From Rosettibacter sp964572725 (GTDB taxonomy: Bacteria; Bacteroidota; Ignavibacteria; Ignavibacteriales; Melioribacteraceae), in contig CAZNFW010000002.1 of assembly GCA_964572725.1 (NCBI GenBank), positions 1 to 64,000 on the forward strand: 64,000 nt of DNA, written 5' to 3'. Below are positions 35,787 through 43,855 of this stretch, piece after piece; the first letter of the stretch is position 1; each line of letters starts with the position of its first letter. The notes under the pieces are model-generated. The model saw only the letters and a program-made list of their open reading frames with translations, was not told the origin of the DNA and searched no databases. The position numbers were made by a program, and so were the translations under genes.

Positions 35787-36344
35787 TTATTCCCATGATG
35801 CAGTATTTTTTAGAGCATCGCTTCTCAGGTCACCAATTGTTCCATAACCATCAGGACATTGAATAAAATATCTCTGTCCAATTGTTTTAATTGAATCAAT
35901 CTTAATTATTCTGCCTCGTCTGTCAATTATTGTATCTGCACTAACCGATGTATCTACCATTACTATATATGGTTTTCCTGATTTTGGCGAGTGAGTAATA
36001 GAATCCCAGACTAAATTACCGTCAGATAATTTAACAAATGGATTTGTTGATTTGCCTGTAACTGTATCTACTCCTTCTATAGCTTTTTTTACGCTTGGAT
36101 CATTTTTTAGAAAATTAATCAGGTCATTAAGATTATCTGTAAATTTTCCATACTTTGCTTCCCATAATTTTTCTGCTGCACGGAGATTAGACATTCTAAG
36201 TCTCGATTCTTGTTTGTAATATTTTTCTTTTTCGATGATTTCATTTGGATCTATGTATGCAACTTTTATTAATACATACACCAATACAGCAATTATTACA
36301 TATAAGATAGCGTGAATATACCATGGTTCTGACTTTGGGTTCAT
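35787..36344 (-). CDS. Single-pass membrane protein with pilin-like helix, 185 residues
   Basis: One N-terminal membrane segment (about 8-27, WYIHAILYVIIAVLVYVLIKV) runs into a long amphipathic helix (EKEKYYKQESRLRMSNLRAAEKLWEAKYG) and a compact outer domain. This is the shape of type II secretion/type IV pseudopilins, but the usual GFTLIE prepilin cleavage site is missing, so it is more likely a pilin-like structural or platform protein. A strong GGAGG precedes the start. It is 16 bases upstream of the PilM-like gene, which supports a shared role. No exact family recognised. Confidence 0.65.
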   Translation of the reverse strand: MNPKSEPWYIHAILYVIIAVLVYVLIKVAYIDPNEIIEKEKYYKQESRLRMSNLRAAEKLWEAKYGKFTDNLNDLINFLKNDPSVKKAIEGVDTVTGKSTNPFVKLSDGNLVWDSITHSPKSGKPYIVMVDTSVSADTIIDRRGRIIKIDSIKTIGQRYFIQCPDGYGTIGDLRSDALKNTASWE

Positions 36345-36364
36345 TATTTTTCCTCCAAAAAGAT

Positions 36365-36853
36365 TTACTTAAATATGATTCTGCTTTTTATTTTATCTAA
36401 TTTTGATTTGCCAATACCTTTAATTTTCAGCAAATCGTTTATGTTATTAAATGCTCCGTTTGCTTTTCTATAATTAATAATTTCAATAGCAGTTTTTTCA
36501 CCAATTCCCGGTAAACTTATCAGTTCTGATAAGTTTGCCGAGTTAATATTTATTAACCTGATACTATCTTTTATATTTTCTTTTAATTTTTCTTTGCTAA
36601 AATCTAAAAGTTCCCGTTTATAATCAACTCCCAGATTTACATATTTTTCAGTAGAGTCGTCTTGATAAAGTTGATAGCCATAAAAAAGGCTGTCGTCTTT
36701 TGAATAATTATATTCGAGAAAATTTTTATTTCTATTATTTTTTAAAAAATTTATAAGGCTGCCGACAAAAAGCGCAAACAAAAGAAATAAGATTACCTTT
36801 GTTTCTGTTTCAGTAAAGCCAAATTTTCTTGATATTTTTTTGATAAGGTTGAT
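36365..36853 (-). CDS. ComEA-like helix-hairpin-helix protein, probable AUC start
   Basis: The helix-hairpin-helix part is clear (NINSANLSELISLPGIGEKTAIEIINYR then IKGIGKSKLDKI), which in ComEA binds DNA. With the usual start codons only a TTG at 36781 is available, which would begin in the middle of a membrane helix. The frame continues upstream to an in-frame TAA, coding for IKKISRKFGF-TETETKVILFLLFALFVG, a natural N-terminus with a membrane segment. That part contains no ATG, GTG or TTG; GAGG at 36860-36863 lies 6 bases before an ATC at 36853. Thus 162 residues from an AUC start is the simplest reading; the alternatives are the truncated 138-residue form or a sequencing error. Between dnaJ and a pilin-like gene. 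Confidence 0.6.
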   Translation of the reverse strand: MNLIKKISRKFGFTETETKVILFLLFALFVGSLINFLKNNRNKNFLEYNYSKDDSLFYGYQLYQDDSTEKYVNLGVDYKRELLDFSKEKLKENIKDSIRLININSANLSELISLPGIGEKTAIEIINYRKANGAFNNINDLLKIKGIGKSKLDKIKSRIIFK

Positions 36854-36859
36854 AGTTTA

Positions 36860-36863
36860 CCTC
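36860..36863 (-). promoter_or_regulatory. Shine-Dalgarno GAGG before an ATC codon
   Basis: GAGG, 6 bases from ATC at 36853-36851. The in-frame TAA just upstream leaves no canonical start codon in reach. Confidence 0.45.
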
Positions 36864-36887
36864 GACTACTCAAAGATTGTAAGAGAT

Positions 36888-38006
36888 TTATTCGCCCACT
36901 TTTATATTTGGCATTTTCTGAAGTTCTTTTAGCAATTCTTTTTCTTTTGCAGTTATATTTTTAGGAACATGAATATTAATTTTTACAAGCTGGTCGCCAG
37001 CACCATGACTGTTAAGGTGTTGAATCCCCTTTTCGCGCATCTTGAGATATTTTCCCGGTTGAGTTCCGGGTTCAATTTTTAATTTTGCTTTCCCGGTTAG
37101 AGTTGGTACTTCAACTTCAGTGCCTAATACAGCTTCCGGAAAGCTTATGAACAATTCATAAATTACATTATCACCATCTCTTGTAAAATATTGATGAGGA
37201 AGTTCCTGAAATACAACAATTATGTCGCCGGCAGGTCCGCCATTTTTGCCTGCATTACCTTCACCTCTTAAAGTCATGTAACTACCGTCATGAACGCCTG
37301 CAGGCACATTGATTTTTATTGTAGTTTCGCCATAAACTCTTCCATCACCCGAACAAGTTGGGCAAGGTTCTGAAATTACTTTTCCAGTTCCACCACAATT
37401 TTTGCATGTAGTGATATTTACAAATTGGCCAAAAATTGATCTCGATACCTGTCTGATTTCTCCAGTGCCATTGCACATTGTACAGGTTTTATAACCGGAG
37501 GAAGCGCGAGCTCCAGTTCCTCCGCATGTATCACATTTAATATATTTTTTAATTTTGACTTTCTTTGTAGTTCCTGTAGCAATTTCTTCGAGTGTGAGTT
37601 TAAGAGTTATTTTAAGGTCGGATCCAGGAGTTCCTGTTGTTTTCTTTTGTGTTCTTTGAGATGTTGAGGTTCCAAAGAAATCATCAAAAATCGAAGAACC
37701 GCCAAAAGCACTTCCAAAAATATCCGAGAAGTGACTGAATATATCATTAACATTTTCAAAGCCATGGAAATCTTCTCCGCCGCGTAATCCACTATGTCCA
37801 TATCTATCGTATTTAGCTCTTTTTTCCGCATTGCTGAGAACTTCATATGCTTCTGCAGCTTCTTTAAATTTTTCTTCTGCTTCTTTATTGCCCGGATTTC
37901 TATCAGGGTGATACTGCATAGCCAGTCTTCTATAAGCTTTTCTTATTTCTTCTTCTGTTGCATCTCTGCTTACACCTAAGACCTCGTAATAATCTCTTTT
38001 AGCCAT
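36888..38006 (-). CDS. dnaJ: Molecular chaperone DnaJ
   Basis: Hsp40 co-chaperone that loads substrates on DnaK and stimulates its ATPase. 372 residues. J domain with the HPD motif in MQYHPDRNPGN (about 27-37), a Gly/Phe-rich linker (GGEDFHGFENVND...), four CxxCxGxG zinc repeats (CDTCGGTGA, CTMCNGTGE, CKNCGGTGK, CPTCSGDGR) and the substrate-binding C-terminal domains. In the family order hrcA-grpE-dnaJ, with 5 bases after grpE; dnaK is not in this window. Confidence 0.97.
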   Translation of the reverse strand: MAKRDYYEVLGVSRDATEEEIRKAYRRLAMQYHPDRNPGNKEAEEKFKEAAEAYEVLSNAEKRAKYDRYGHSGLRGGEDFHGFENVNDIFSHFSDIFGSAFGGSSIFDDFFGTSTSQRTQKKTTGTPGSDLKITLKLTLEEIATGTTKKVKIKKYIKCDTCGGTGARASSGYKTCTMCNGTGEIRQVSRSIFGQFVNITTCKNCGGTGKVISEPCPTCSGDGRVYGETTIKINVPAGVHDGSYMTLRGEGNAGKNGGPAGDIIVVFQELPHQYFTRDGDNVIYELFISFPEAVLGTEVEVPTLTGKAKLKIEPGTQPGKYLKMREKGIQHLNSHGAGDQLVKINIHVPKNITAKEKELLKELQKMPNIKVGE

Positions 38007-38011
38007 AATTT

Positions 38012-38692
38012 CTATCCTTGATTATTGTTTTGTGAATTAGAATTATTTCCTTCTGATGTTGTATCTGAACTTACAATTACTTTTGCATGACGAATTACTT
38101 TATCCTGATAAATGTAACCATGTTCTAAAATTTCGAGTACTGTATGAGGCGGAACGCCTTCAGCTGGTCTCTGCATTAAAGCTTCATGAAGTTCAACATC
38201 AAAAGGCTGACCAACTGCATCAATCTTCTTTATGCCATGAGAATTAAGAATTTTTGTGAATTTGTCGTAAATAAGTTCCAGACCTTTTTTTAATGATTCA
38301 AAATTGTTATCACCATTAATGTGATTTAGAGATCTTTCGAGATCGTCATAAACTGTAAGAATACTTTTTATAAAAGGTTCAGCTGCGTATTTAATCAAGT
38401 TAAGCTGATCATTTTCTGTTCTTCTTTTATAATTTTCAAATTCAGCGGCTTTTCTTAATAATACATCTTTTAATTCACTATTGTTTTTTTCAAGCTCAGT
38501 GATTTTTTCTTCTAATTCTTTTATTTGTTTTTCGAGCAAATCAAATTGAATTGAAGACTCCTCTTGCTGATTAAGATTTTCCTGTGCTCCTATTTCTTTT
38601 TGTTCGTTCTCTTTCTGATAGTTTGATAATTCAGCTTTATTGTTTTGTTCTTGAAGTGTTTTATCTTCCATAGTTTTTTTCTTTTTCCTCAT
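38012..38692 (-). CDS. grpE: Nucleotide exchange factor GrpE
   Basis: Releases ADP from DnaK. 226 residues, with a long low-complexity Gln/Glu/Asn N-terminus, a coiled coil (about 50-85, LEKQIKELEEKITELEKNN) and the GrpE core LLRKAAEFENYKRRTE...AVGQPFDVELHEALMQRPAEGVPPHTVLEILEHGYIYQDKVIRHAKVIV. The 3' coding end has the run NNSNSQNNNQG. I kept the first ATG (38692), one base after the hrcA stop; the ATG at codon 8 (MEDKTL) is an alternative. Confidence 0.95.
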   Translation of the reverse strand: MRKKKKTMEDKTLQEQNNKAELSNYQKENEQKEIGAQENLNQQEESSIQFDLLEKQIKELEEKITELEKNNSELKDVLLRKAAEFENYKRRTENDQLNLIKYAAEPFIKSILTVYDDLERSLNHINGDNNFESLKKGLELIYDKFTKILNSHGIKKIDAVGQPFDVELHEALMQRPAEGVPPHTVLEILEHGYIYQDKVIRHAKVIVSSDTTSEGNNSNSQNNNQG

Positions 38693-38693
38693 A

Positions 38694-39740
38694 TTATCTT
38701 TGTTTTGTTAGTTCTTCTGAAAGCTGTTGTGCAACATAAACAACCGCAGCAATAATTTTTGAATAATCCATTCGTTTAGGACCCATAATTCCAACAGTTC
38801 CCTGCAAATCACCTATTTTATACTCTTTTGTAATCATACTATAATCAGAAAACTTTTCATCTTTGTTTTCTTCTCCAATTGTAACAAGAACATCATTGTT
38901 TTTTGCAGGAGGTTTTTTATCAAGTATGTGAATTATAATGTCTTTATTTTCAATTAATTCAATTATGCTTTGAAATTGTTCATGGTCTGCAAATTCAGGT
39001 TGCTTGAGAATATTTTTTGCACCTGAGACAACAACTTTATCACTTGGAATATCTGTAAAAATTCTGTCAACAGAATCAAGAAAAACTCTAATAATTGGTC
39101 TATAAATTTCTTTGTCAAAATCCTTAATTCTTTCGCCAATTGTATTTCTAATTTCAAAAAATTTTAATCCAGATAATTTTTCATTTAAAAGATGTTGAAC
39201 TACTGCTAGTTGATCTTCTTTAACTTCAGCATCAATTTCCAGTGTAATGGTTCTTATTAAACCAGATTTTACAGTAACAACTACAAGAATTCGTGTAGAA
39301 GAAAGCTGAACAATCTGAATTTTTTCAAGAACTGCCTGTTCAAATTTTGGATAGGTTACCATGGCAAGCTGGTTTGTTAAGTCACTCAAAATGTTTGTTG
39401 TTATTTTCAGCAGTTCTTCTGTTTCACTGGTAGCCTGACTTAAATTAATATCAATAAGATGTTTAGATTGTGAATCAAGTGTTGGAGGATCCATTAATGA
39501 ATCCACATAAACACGATAACCTTTGTCCGTAGGTACTCTTCCTGCTGAAGTATGAGGATGGTCTAAATACCCCAGCTCTTCTAAATCTGCCATTATATTT
39601 CTAATTGAAGCAGGAGATAAGCCAATATTATATTTCTTAGAAATATTTCTTGAGCCTACAGGACTTGCTGTTAAAATAAACTGGTGTATTACAAATCTCA
39701 GTATAGCTTTTTCCCTGTCTTTTAATTGATAATCCTGCAT
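38694..39740 (-). CDS. hrcA: Heat-inducible transcription repressor HrcA
   Basis: Winged-helix repressor of class I heat-shock genes, normally binding CIRCE. 348 residues. N-terminal HTH (LKDREKAILRFVIHQFI, then GLSPASIRNIMADLEELGYL), the SAGRVPTDKGYRVYVD motif and the C-terminal GIMGPKRMDYSKIIAAVVYVAQQLSEEL all match the family. First gene of the hrcA-grpE-dnaJ group. I looked for CIRCE (TTAGCACTC-N9-GAGTGCTAA) upstream and did not find it; a TAnnTTTG box on the minus strand at 39766-39773 may serve as promoter. Confidence 0.96.
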   Translation of the reverse strand: MQDYQLKDREKAILRFVIHQFILTASPVGSRNISKKYNIGLSPASIRNIMADLEELGYLDHPHTSAGRVPTDKGYRVYVDSLMDPPTLDSQSKHLIDINLSQATSETEELLKITTNILSDLTNQLAMVTYPKFEQAVLEKIQIVQLSSTRILVVVTVKSGLIRTITLEIDAEVKEDQLAVVQHLLNEKLSGLKFFEIRNTIGERIKDFDKEIYRPIIRVFLDSVDRIFTDIPSDKVVVSGAKNILKQPEFADHEQFQSIIELIENKDIIIHILDKKPPAKNNDVLVTIGEENKDEKFSDYSMITKEYKIGDLQGTVGIMGPKRMDYSKIIAAVVYVAQQLSEELTKQR

Positions 39741-39765
39741 ATACTTATCATCCTAATCATGGCTT

Positions 39766-39773
39766 CAAAAATA
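39766..39773 (-). promoter_or_regulatory. Possible TAnnTTTG -7 box for hrcA
   Basis: Minus-strand TATTTTTG, 25 bases before the hrcA start. T-rich context makes a chance match easy. Confidence 0.3.
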
Positions 39774-39954
39774 TCAAAATTTTGACAATTTTTCAGATTA
39801 GATGATTAACTCTGCAAAGCGTCGCATAAGACAACTTGATTCGGCTTAAAGTTTCAAATTAGTGCAAATTGTTTTTAGTTTATTAAATAAAATTACAAAG
39901 TACTATAAAAATCATTCTAAAAAGGAAGAACTTATAATTAGGGATTAATATTCT

Positions 39955-39962
39955 TATATTTG
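39955..39962 (+). promoter_or_regulatory. TAnnTTTG -7 box for purM
   Basis: TATATTTG, 22 bases before the GTG start, the same distance as at gmhA and aroK. Followed by a GAGG Shine-Dalgarno at 39976-39979. Confidence 0.45.
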
Positions 39963-39984
39963 TTTAAAAAATTTAGAGGTTTTA

Positions 39985-40980
39985 GTGGGAATTAGTTATA
40001 AAGATGCCGGTGTAAACATTCAGGCAGGTGAAAACACTGTAGATAGAATTAAGACGCTTGCTAAATCTACATTTAATCGAAATGTATTGCATGGTATTGG
40101 CCACTTTGGAGCTTTTTATAAAATTGATTTGAAAAAATGGAATAATCCTGTTCTTGTATCAAGCGTTGATGGTGTAGGAACGAAAATTAAAATTGCTATG
40201 ATGATGAATAAACACGATACCATTGGACAGGATTTAGTAAATCATTGTGTCAATGATATTGCGGTTTGCGGAGCCGAACCTCAATATTTTATGGATTATA
40301 TCGCCTTCGGAAAATTAATCCCCGAAAAAGCCGAACAAATTATTAAAGGATTTTCACTTGCTTGCAAAGAAAATAATGTTGCTTTAATTGGCGGCGAAAC
40401 GGCAGAAATGCCAGGTATTTATGAAGAAGATGAATATGATGTAGCAGGAACTATTGTTGGTTTTGTTGAGCAGGATAAAATTATTGACGGCAAAAATGTT
40501 CAAAAAGGAGATATGTTAATTGGATTCCCATCGAATGGATTACATACAAATGGATATTCTCTTGCAAGAAAAGTTTTACTTGAAAAATTCAAAATAAATG
40601 ATTTTGTAGTTGAATTAAATAATACACTTGGCAAAGAATTATTAAAAATTCATAAATCTTATCTTCCATTGATAAATTTATTGAAAGAAAATATTTCTAT
40701 AAAAGCATTCTCTCATATTACTGGTGGCGGAATAATTGGCAATACCAAAAGAGTTATTCCTGAAAATATGAACTTGAAAATTGATTGGCAGGCATGGGAA
40801 ATTCCTGCAATATTTCAATTGATTAAAAAAATTGGTGATATTGATGACGAAGAAATGAGAGAAGTGTTTAATCTTGGAATAGGATTGGTAGCAATAGTAG
40901 ATAAAAACGAAGTGGATAATGTATTAATGCTTAGCAGGAGCGTAAATGAAACAGGTATAGTAATTGGCGAAGTGTATTAA
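39985..40980 (+). CDS. purM: Phosphoribosylformylglycinamidine cyclo-ligase (AIR synthetase)
   Basis: Purine biosynthesis step 5: FGAM + ATP to aminoimidazole ribotide. 331 residues from a GTG start with GAGG 5 bases upstream. Motifs: YKDAGVNIQAGE (start), SSVDGVGTKIKIAMMM (about 59-74), DIAVCGAEPQYFMDYIAFGKL (about 91-111), GGETAEMPGIY (about 136-146) and HITGGGIIGNTKRVIPEN (about 244-261). Standard family length. A separate gene from the other pur steps, none of which is in the window. Confidence 0.97.
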   Translation: MGISYKDAGVNIQAGENTVDRIKTLAKSTFNRNVLHGIGHFGAFYKIDLKKWNNPVLVSSVDGVGTKIKIAMMMNKHDTIGQDLVNHCVNDIAVCGAEPQYFMDYIAFGKLIPEKAEQIIKGFSLACKENNVALIGGETAEMPGIYEEDEYDVAGTIVGFVEQDKIIDGKNVQKGDMLIGFPSNGLHTNGYSLARKVLLEKFKINDFVVELNNTLGKELLKIHKSYLPLINLLKENISIKAFSHITGGGIIGNTKRVIPENMNLKIDWQAWEIPAIFQLIKKIGDIDDEEMREVFNLGIGLVAIVDKNEVDNVLMLSRSVNETGIVIGEVY

Positions 40981-41065
40981 AAGTTATCTGTAAGAAATTG
41001 AATTAAAAATTATATTAAGTTGTTTTTGTTAATCAGCATTTACACTAAATTATAAGAAGAATAAT

Positions 41066-42427
41066 ATGTTTATAGATACTCACGCTCATCTGTTTTATCC
41101 CAATTTCAATGGAGAAGTTGAGCAGATAATTCAAAGAGCAAAACAATCTGATGTTAATGCGATAATAGTGCCAGCTACAGATTTGGTTTCGTCGCAGCAG
41201 GCAATAGAACTTGCTGAAAAGTATGACAATATTTATGCAGCAGTTGGGGTTCATCCGCACGATAGCAAAGAATGGAACGACGGTATTATTGACAAACTTG
41301 AAGAACTTGCAGGTAATAAAAAAGTAGTTGCAATAGGCGAAATTGGGCTTGATTATTATTATGATTTTTCACCTCGTGATATTCAAATAAAAGCATTCGA
41401 AGAACAAATTCAACTCGCATTAAAATTGAAATTACCAGTTATTATTCATAATCGAGAAGCTAACGAAGATATAATGCAAATGGCTCGCAAGTATAAAAAT
41501 TCAGGTTTAAGGGCTCAGTATCATTGCTTCGCAGGCTCAATATCAAATGCCAGGGAGTTAATTGAAATGCATCATTTCGTTTCTTTTACAGGAAATATTA
41601 CTTTCAACAAAGCAGAAAATTTAAGAAAAGTTGTTTCTAGTATTTCTATTGAAAATATTCTTCTTGAAACAGATTCACCATTTATGACTCCTGTTCCACA
41701 CAGAGGAAGCAGAAATGAACCTGCTTATATTCGGTTTATTGCAGAAAAAATTGCTGAAATTCAAAATCTTACAGTAGAAGATGTTGCTCGATCAACTTCT
41801 TATAATGTTTATAAATTATTTCGAATAGGGAAAAAGCCAGAATTGAGTATAACATATAAAATTGGAAATTCTCTTTACATAAATGTTACAAACAGATGTA
41901 ATGCTGATTGCGTCTTTTGTGATAGAAAAGGAGATGCAGTTATAAATGGCTATAACTTAAAAATGAAAAAATCAGAAGAACCAGATGCAGAAGCTTACAT
42001 AAAAGAAATTGGAGATCCAAAGAAATATAAAGAGATTGTTTTTTGCGGTTATGGTGAACCGACAATTAGATGGGATGTTGTTAAAAAAATTGCAAAGTAT
42101 GTTAAAGATAATGGCGGCGTAACAAGATTAAACACAGATGGGCATGGAAATTATATTAACAAAAGAGATATTACTCCAGAACTTGATGGATTGATTGATA
42201 TTGTTTCAATAAGCCTCAACTCAATTGACCCTGTTCAATATGGTAAATTAATGCGTGTTGATCCATCTATGCATGCAGAAATGATTGACTTTGCTAAAAA
42301 AGCTAAAAATTATTCTCGCGTTATTATGACAATTGTAGGACTTAGCGAAGTTGATTCACAAGCTGCAAAAAAATTTGTTACAGAAGAACTTGGTGTAGAG
42401 TTTAGAGAAAGAGAATATTTTTCATAA
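41066..42427 (+). CDS. TatD-type metal-dependent DNase fused to a radical-SAM domain
   Basis: 453 residues in one frame. Residues 1-255 are a TatD hydrolase with the full metal set: H6 and H8 (DTHAHLF), E92 (GEIGLDYYYD), H128 (IIHNREA), H153 (QYHCFAG) and D203 (LLETDSPFMTPVPHRG). Residues 262-453 are a radical-SAM domain with the CX3CX2C cluster C278, C282, C285 (NRCNADCVFCDRKG) and a GYGEPTIR-type glycine motif. TatD proteins are 3'-exonucleases/D-aminoacyl-tRNA-like hydrolases; the SAM partner is a known TatD-associated family of unknown chemistry, usually encoded separately. Directly followed, with no gap, by dacB. Confidence 0.9.
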   Translation: MFIDTHAHLFYPNFNGEVEQIIQRAKQSDVNAIIVPATDLVSSQQAIELAEKYDNIYAAVGVHPHDSKEWNDGIIDKLEELAGNKKVVAIGEIGLDYYYDFSPRDIQIKAFEEQIQLALKLKLPVIIHNREANEDIMQMARKYKNSGLRAQYHCFAGSISNARELIEMHHFVSFTGNITFNKAENLRKVVSSISIENILLETDSPFMTPVPHRGSRNEPAYIRFIAEKIAEIQNLTVEDVARSTSYNVYKLFRIGKKPELSITYKIGNSLYINVTNRCNADCVFCDRKGDAVINGYNLKMKKSEEPDAEAYIKEIGDPKKYKEIVFCGYGEPTIRWDVVKKIAKYVKDNGGVTRLNTDGHGNYINKRDITPELDGLIDIVSISLNSIDPVQYGKLMRVDPSMHAEMIDFAKKAKNYSRVIMTIVGLSEVDSQAAKKFVTEELGVEFREREYFS

Positions 42428-43846
42428 ATGAACAAAAGAATTTTATTTCTATTTATAATTATATTCATCTCAATAGGACAGAATTTATCTTTTGCACAAT
42501 CTGAAAATCTCTCAAAATCACTTGATAGTTTGTTTGCCGATGAATTTTTTACTTCAACGATTGTTGCAGTTGATATTTATGATTTAAAAGAAAATAAAAG
42601 ACTTTATTCAAAAAATGAAAAATTGCTTTTGCGTCCTGCTTCGCTTCAAAAAATATTAACTACAGGGGCTGCACTTCTTTTTTTGAATAATTATAAATTC
42701 AAAACTAATATTTATTATAATGGTGAGATCGAGGACTCAATTTGCAAAGGAAATTTATTTGTTCTTGGAGGATGCGACCCATTATTTTCTTTGAATGATT
42801 TAGATTCTCTGGTTAAAGAAATTAAAAAATATGGTATTAAAAAAATATCAGGTAATCTTTACGGCGATATTTCATTGATTGATACATTATACTGGGGAGA
42901 AGGATGGATGTGGGATGATGACCCCTATCCATTCGCTGCTTATTTATCTCCTCTATCAATTAATGGCAATTCTTTCAAAATAGTTTATAAACCTTCAAGT
43001 GTTGGAGAACCTGTTCAAATAGAAATTATTCCCCGAACAAAATATTTTGATATAGTTAATGCATCTTTAACTACAAATCTGGATTCATCTGATTTTTTTA
43101 TTAAACGCATCAGCATGAATAAACAAGATAAAATTTTTGTGTCTGGTAATCTTTCAGTTAATTCAAAAGAAGATACAGTAAGTTTTAGTGTTGTAAATCC
43201 TGCAAAATTTTTTTTAACTCTGTTTGCAGAAAAACTTAATGAAAATGGAATTAATTTTAGTGGAAATATTGAATTTAAAAATGTACCAGAAAATGCTGAA
43301 CAAATATTTTCATTTGAAAGAAATATTGATACTGTTTTAGTTCATACAAATAAAGTAAGTTATAATTTAGGGGCAGAATTAATTTTGCGTGCACTTGCAT
43401 TTAATTTAAAAAAACCATCCAGTGCAAAAGATGGAATTCGTTTAATTGATAGTTTAATTACACTTGCTAATTTTAATCCAAAAAAATTCAAAATTGTTGA
43501 TGGCTCTGGATTATCTTTTTACAATCTCATTTCTGCCGAACTTATCACTGCGGTACTAAAATATTTTTATTATGAAAAAGAAGATTTGTTCGTAAAACTT
43601 TATAACACATTTCCAATATCAGGTTATGATGGAACACTTAAGAACAGAATGATTAATTCTGCTGCTTACAGAAAAGTAAGAGCAAAAACAGGAACATTGA
43701 GTGGTGTAAGTAATCTTGCAGGTTATATGTTTAATCGCAAAAATCATTTAATAGCTTTTTCGATATTAATACAGAACTTTGTAACTGAACTCAAAACTGC
43801 AAGATATTTTCAAGATAAAATTTGTGAAATAATATATAACAATTAG
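42428..43846 (+). CDS. dacB: D-alanyl-D-alanine carboxypeptidase/endopeptidase (PBP4, DacB type)
   Basis: Periplasmic class C penicillin-binding protein that trims or cleaves peptidoglycan cross-links. 472 residues. Signal peptide (about 1-23, ...NLSFAQS), SLQK active site with nucleophile S72 (RPASLQKILT), the second motif SYN (KVSYNLGAELILRALA), and KTG in RAKTGTLSGVSNLAGY near the C-terminus. The inserted domain between the first two motifs is typical of PBP4. Starts on the base after the TatD/SAM stop (TAAATG), so the two are translationally coupled. Followed by prmA 9 bases later. Confidence 0.95.
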   Translation: MNKRILFLFIIIFISIGQNLSFAQSENLSKSLDSLFADEFFTSTIVAVDIYDLKENKRLYSKNEKLLLRPASLQKILTTGAALLFLNNYKFKTNIYYNGEIEDSICKGNLFVLGGCDPLFSLNDLDSLVKEIKKYGIKKISGNLYGDISLIDTLYWGEGWMWDDDPYPFAAYLSPLSINGNSFKIVYKPSSVGEPVQIEIIPRTKYFDIVNASLTTNLDSSDFFIKRISMNKQDKIFVSGNLSVNSKEDTVSFSVVNPAKFFLTLFAEKLNENGINFSGNIEFKNVPENAEQIFSFERNIDTVLVHTNKVSYNLGAELILRALAFNLKKPSSAKDGIRLIDSLITLANFNPKKFKIVDGSGLSFYNLISAELITAVLKYFYYEKEDLFVKLYNTFPISGYDGTLKNRMINSAAYRKVRAKTGTLSGVSNLAGYMFNRKNHLIAFSILIQNFVTELKTARYFQDKICEIIYNN

Positions 43847-43855
43847 GAGAACTAA

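Noticed and set aside
39741..39984. CIRCE operator upstream of hrcA
   Set aside because: No TTAGCACTC-N9-GAGTGCTAA or near match was found on either strand.
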